Assembly: GCA_023846275.1 (NCBI GenBank)
Contig: JAIUJO010000070.1
Location: 1,686,501-1,750,500, forward strand
Source of the DNA: Vanilla planifolia
Lineage: Eukaryota > Streptophyta > Magnoliopsida > Asparagales > Orchidaceae
DNA: 64,000 bases
Direction of reading: 5' to 3'
Part shown: in pieces, positions 60,623 through 64,000 of the stretch
How the letters are laid out: every line of letters starts with the position of its first letter
Position numbering within the stretch: position 1 is the first letter of the stretch
The notes under the pieces: model-generated
Told to the model about the DNA's origin: nothing
What the model saw: the letters and a program-made list of their open reading frames with translations, nothing else
Databases searched by the model: none
Position numbers and translations under genes: made by a program

Positions 60623-61149
60623 ATATTAGTTATTTGCATAAGAAGATTATCGTTATAATTGACATGTGAATAACCTTTTTATACTTAAATGATGGTTAAA
60701 AAGGTTTTATTAGTTATGGTCAATACTATTACTAAAAAGTGTTGTCTCTCATTCCTAATCAATCATTAAAAATAATTAATTATTATTGAAATGAATTATA
60801 ATATGTAAGAATTAGCTATTCAAACAAGTAAAAATTATTTAAAATTTATTTGCTAACAAATATTACTTTATTAGTTAATAACAAATTGTAATTTAGTTAA
60901 CATATTATTAAATAATAAAAATAATTGATCAGAATTAATATTAACATAATTAGTATTAATAAAAATTATTTTAAAGGATTATAATGGCAATTAGTAATTA
61001 CTATATTTGTTAAGAAAAGTTCATAAAACACTTGTTATTAAACAATTCTTTATTATAACATTAATTAATAATTCTTAAGAATTTTCACAATATACTATCA
61101 AAGATACTATTTTTTATATTTTCTTGTCAAAATAATAGTCTTATAATAT
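60623..61149. other. AT-rich spacer between TG and TC blocks
   Basis: Low-complexity AT-rich sequence with many aattaat and attaataat words. It does not match the satellite boxes, has no ORF worth reporting and no recognisable element. Confidence 0.8.
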
Positions 61150-63779
61150 TAGTAATTAATTTTTCTTGTTCTTCTTCTGTCTCCCTCCAATGTTATTCTC
61201 TTTTTCTCCATCTATCTAAGTCTTTATCCATAACTTTTCTCTTACAAAATATTTGTGCCTCTCCTTAACATTTTTTTACCATAGATTCTATCTTCTATTT
61301 CCCAGAAGTTTCACTCTTTATTCCCATGATATTTTCCTTCTTAAGATGTTCTTTTTTTTCTAATGCTTCTGTCTCTCTTCGTCCTCTTTATCATTCGATT
61401 AGTGTCTCTTTTAAAAACTAATTCATTGCATTGCTCTTTTACTTTTTGTCTCTCTCTTAATCTTAATGTTTGTTTATCTCTTTAATATTTTTTCTCTTTC
61501 TCTCTCTAAATAAAAATCTCTATCAATGTGTTGTTTGTCTTTGTGACCAATCATTCTCTCTCACCTCCCATTATCCTTCTATCACTCAATCTACTTATCA
61601 TTCACTTAATCACTCTCTCTTATATGTCACCTTCTCTTTTTTGTAATTTTTTCTCTCTCTTCTAATATCTCTTGATTTTATCTTATTTTCTTAATCTCTT
61701 TCACACGTATCTCGGTCCTCACTTTCTAATTTCCCATACTTTTTATTGTTACCTGTGCCATTGTTTCATTTGTTTCTTTATATTTGCCTCTCACTCTATA
61801 TTCTTTCTATCTTTATTAAACAACTTTTTTTCTCTTTTCTAGATGTCACCATCATTGTCCTATCATCTCTCAAACATCTTGAATACTCTACTTAATTTCT
61901 CTTTTCCTCTCACTTGCTCTTCTTGTTTTCACTCTATCATTCATCTCTCTTATGTATAAATCATAGTTGTCTTTCCCCCTCTCAATTCTTTTACCTATCT
62001 CTGTCTTTATTTAACTCTCTATGCCTCATTACTCTATTCTCCTTCTCTTTGCCTCATTTTTCTTTGCTTGTTCTCCCTTCCTACAACTTACTCTTTTTAG
62101 CTACACCTCTCTTTTTTAAATCTTTCACCTCCTTTTCTATTATTTATGTCATTTACTTTGTGGATTCCTTACTCTCTTTTTCTATCTCCTCCATCTATGA
62201 CCTATTTCACCTCTAACTTTGCCTCTTTGTGTTTTTTCTTCTCACTTCTTTTATCGCCTCTTTCATCTCTCTTACTCTTAAATTCATGCTCCTCGCTTTT
62301 TTGTGTCTTGCTCTTTCACTGTTTCATTATCTCTTTTTGATTTGAACTCTTCACTCTTTATTGAGAAATTCTTCTCTTTATCTTTTTAAATCTCACTTTT
62401 ATTCTTTCACTTTTACTCCCTTTTTTCTTCATCAACAGTCTATATCTCTTTTTCTTTCTCTTCTCTCTCTAAGAATCTATCTCATAGTCTATCTTTGTCA
62501 CTGTCAATCTCAACCTTTTAATCTCCTTATGGTCCTTTTTCTCTTATCTCTTGTGGTACTCCACCTACTATCTCTTTTGAATCTCCTTTCCTTCTTCCCC
62601 ATATTTCTTCATCTCTAAGGCACTTTCTAATTCTACATCTCTCTTCTTTTCTTAATCCTCAATCATCAAAGTAATCCATTTTCCCTAACATTTATTTTTT
62701 AACCACTCTCTTACATTATTCACTCCTACTTGTTCCCCTTTTTTCTCTTCTTTTGTATCATCATTCCTATAAGATTTGGTCCTTTCTTTTTTTATTTTTA
62801 TCTCCTTATCTTTCCTCATTTATCTCTTAATCTAATTTTTTTCTACTTCTTGTTTATCTCTTTGTGTACCTTGTCTCTCTTACTCTCTTTTTTGTTTCAC
62901 CTTATATCTAGCTTCATAAATACCTTTTTCCTTATACTTTTTATCTCTCCTTTTGCACTCACTTTCTCTCTCTAAGACCCTTTATATTAATATTTATTTA
63001 TTCGTCCCTCACCTTTGCTTCTTTTCTTTTTGTCTCAATGTATAAAATCTCTCCATATTATATTCTTTGTCATAGGCTTAACTTCTTTATATTATCACTT
63101 CTTTCTTTCTCTTCCCTATCTTTATCTTATTCTTCACATTGGTTGTATTTCTTTACTTATACTTCTTTACTCATCAAATCTTTTACATTTGCATGTATAT
63201 TTAATCTCATTCTCTGCCTTTTATTATATATTCTACACTTTGCTTCTTCTTCTATATTAATTTACGTCTTTACTTTTTTCTATGTACTTTTCTAATTCTT
63301 TATCTTTGACTTTCTTTCCCTTGATTACTTTTCACTCTCTTTGACCTCACCTCTATCTATATCAACTTAACCTCCATCTAATTCACTCATTTATAAATCT
63401 ACATTATTCCATAAATTGATGCTACCTCCCAATCTTTTCTTGTACTCTCACTCTTAGAAATTTTACTTTTCTTGTCCTACCGCACTCCCTCACTCGCTTT
63501 CTCTCTTTTCACTCTTTTATTTATTTTTTCTCTCTTAGTCACAACTCTTCATATATGAATCTCTTTAATCTTTCTCTCCATGCACATTCTAGCTCTTCTA
63601 CTCTATCATGCATTCTCTCTTGCTATCTTTCTCTTATTATCATTCTCCCTAATCCTTAGTCTTATTTATTTCTTTTTAAATAAATATATTTTATTTTTTA
63701 CATTATTTCTCACATCTCTTATCTTTGTTTCCTTTTTTATCTCTTTCTTTATCTATTTCTTTTCTTATCATTCATTGTA
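61150..63779 (+). repeat. Polypyrimidine TC-rich block (2.6 kb)
   Basis: The plus strand is a degenerate run of tctct, ctttt, cattt and similar words; C and T dominate throughout, with scattered A and few G (tctctctctaa, ctctctttttctt and the like). I see no strict period. The minus strand is correspondingly GA-rich. Mirror-symmetric polypyrimidine-polypurine DNA of this kind can form H-DNA (triplex). Open frames here (for example 61,914-62,216, 100 aa; 62,730-62,975, 81 aa) are Leu/Phe/Ser-rich by composition and would look like membrane segments, but they are not supported as genes. Confidence 0.9.
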
Positions 63780-64000
63780 GTCTATCTTCAATATCTTATT
63801 TTGTAAGAAAATTTAGAAATAGAATTAAAAGCATGATATGAACAAAAACATATGATAAATAAAACAAATATTGTAAGATAAAGTGTAATAATTATTAATT
63901 ATTATGCTATTAAAGTTTAAAACATATTTAATAACCCCTACTAATTATCAAAATCACTTGAAATTAATAAGAAGAGTAACTAAAAATAATGTTTACTTTT
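63780..64000. other. AT-rich sequence after the polypyrimidine block
   Basis: AT-rich and A-biased on plus, with a sharp change from the pyrimidine block at about 63,780. No gene, satellite box or element is recognisable. Confidence 0.75.

Noticed and set aside
61914-62975. Hydrophobic Leu/Phe/Ser frames in the TC block that look like membrane proteins
   Set aside because: Pyrimidine-only codons encode Phe, Leu, Ser and Pro, so hydrophobicity follows from composition. Several frames overlap and none has a credible domain.

Overview
The window holds no gene I can support. It is 64 kb of repeat-dominated eukaryotic DNA, probably from a land plant. The plant assignment is weak: it rests on very AT-rich satellite DNA, CpG-decay patterns typical of methylated heterochromatin, and an AT-rich island at 46.5-47.2 kb whose internal motifs resemble, from memory, those of plant copia-type LTRs. 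I cannot name the species. No rRNA, tRNA, transposase, reverse transcriptase or other protein domain is recognisable.

Layout. (1) Positions 1-25,276 are an old, strongly diverged tandem satellite with a monomer of about 400-425 bp, all in one orientation and roughly 60 monomer-equivalents. It is interrupted by a 1.8-kb unrelated insert (17.79-19.59 kb) and by one expanded (AT)65 microsatellite (24.33-24.46 kb). (2) At about 25.29 kb, beside a perfect 11-bp-arm hairpin, the satellite flips to the minus orientation for about 1.5 monomers and stops abruptly at about 25,888. (3) From 25,889 to 60,622, some 34 kb of plus strand is degenerate TG-rich simple sequence (tgtg, tgca and tatg steps, rich in gcatg). 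One 0.7-kb AT-rich island (46.50-47.20 kb), perhaps a decayed solo LTR, splits it. (4) A 0.5-kb AT-rich spacer follows. (5) From 61.15 to 63.78 kb lies a 2.6-kb polypyrimidine (TCTCTTT-like) block, then AT-rich sequence to the end.

The most interesting content is inside the TG block. It is not featureless microsatellite: landmarks recur every 1.99-2.07 kb between 28.5 and 35.2 kb, which reveals a higher-order repeat. The proximal edge (26.0-30.5 kb) and distal edge (57.8-60.5 kb) are diverged copies of each other, differing by an indel of about 1.8-1.95 kb, close to one higher-order unit. Recent local tandem duplications of 12, 16, 18, 28, 32, 46 and 228 bp are visible; the 228-bp pair differs at one base.

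The many long open frames in the TG block (Cys/Val/Met-rich on plus, His/Thr-rich on minus) are composition artefacts. Any function would be structural or regulatory: Z-DNA-prone alternating purine-pyrimidine DNA, a dense field of CATGCA (RY) motifs, and a neighbouring GA/TC triplex-prone block. These functional ideas are inference and are labelled as such.
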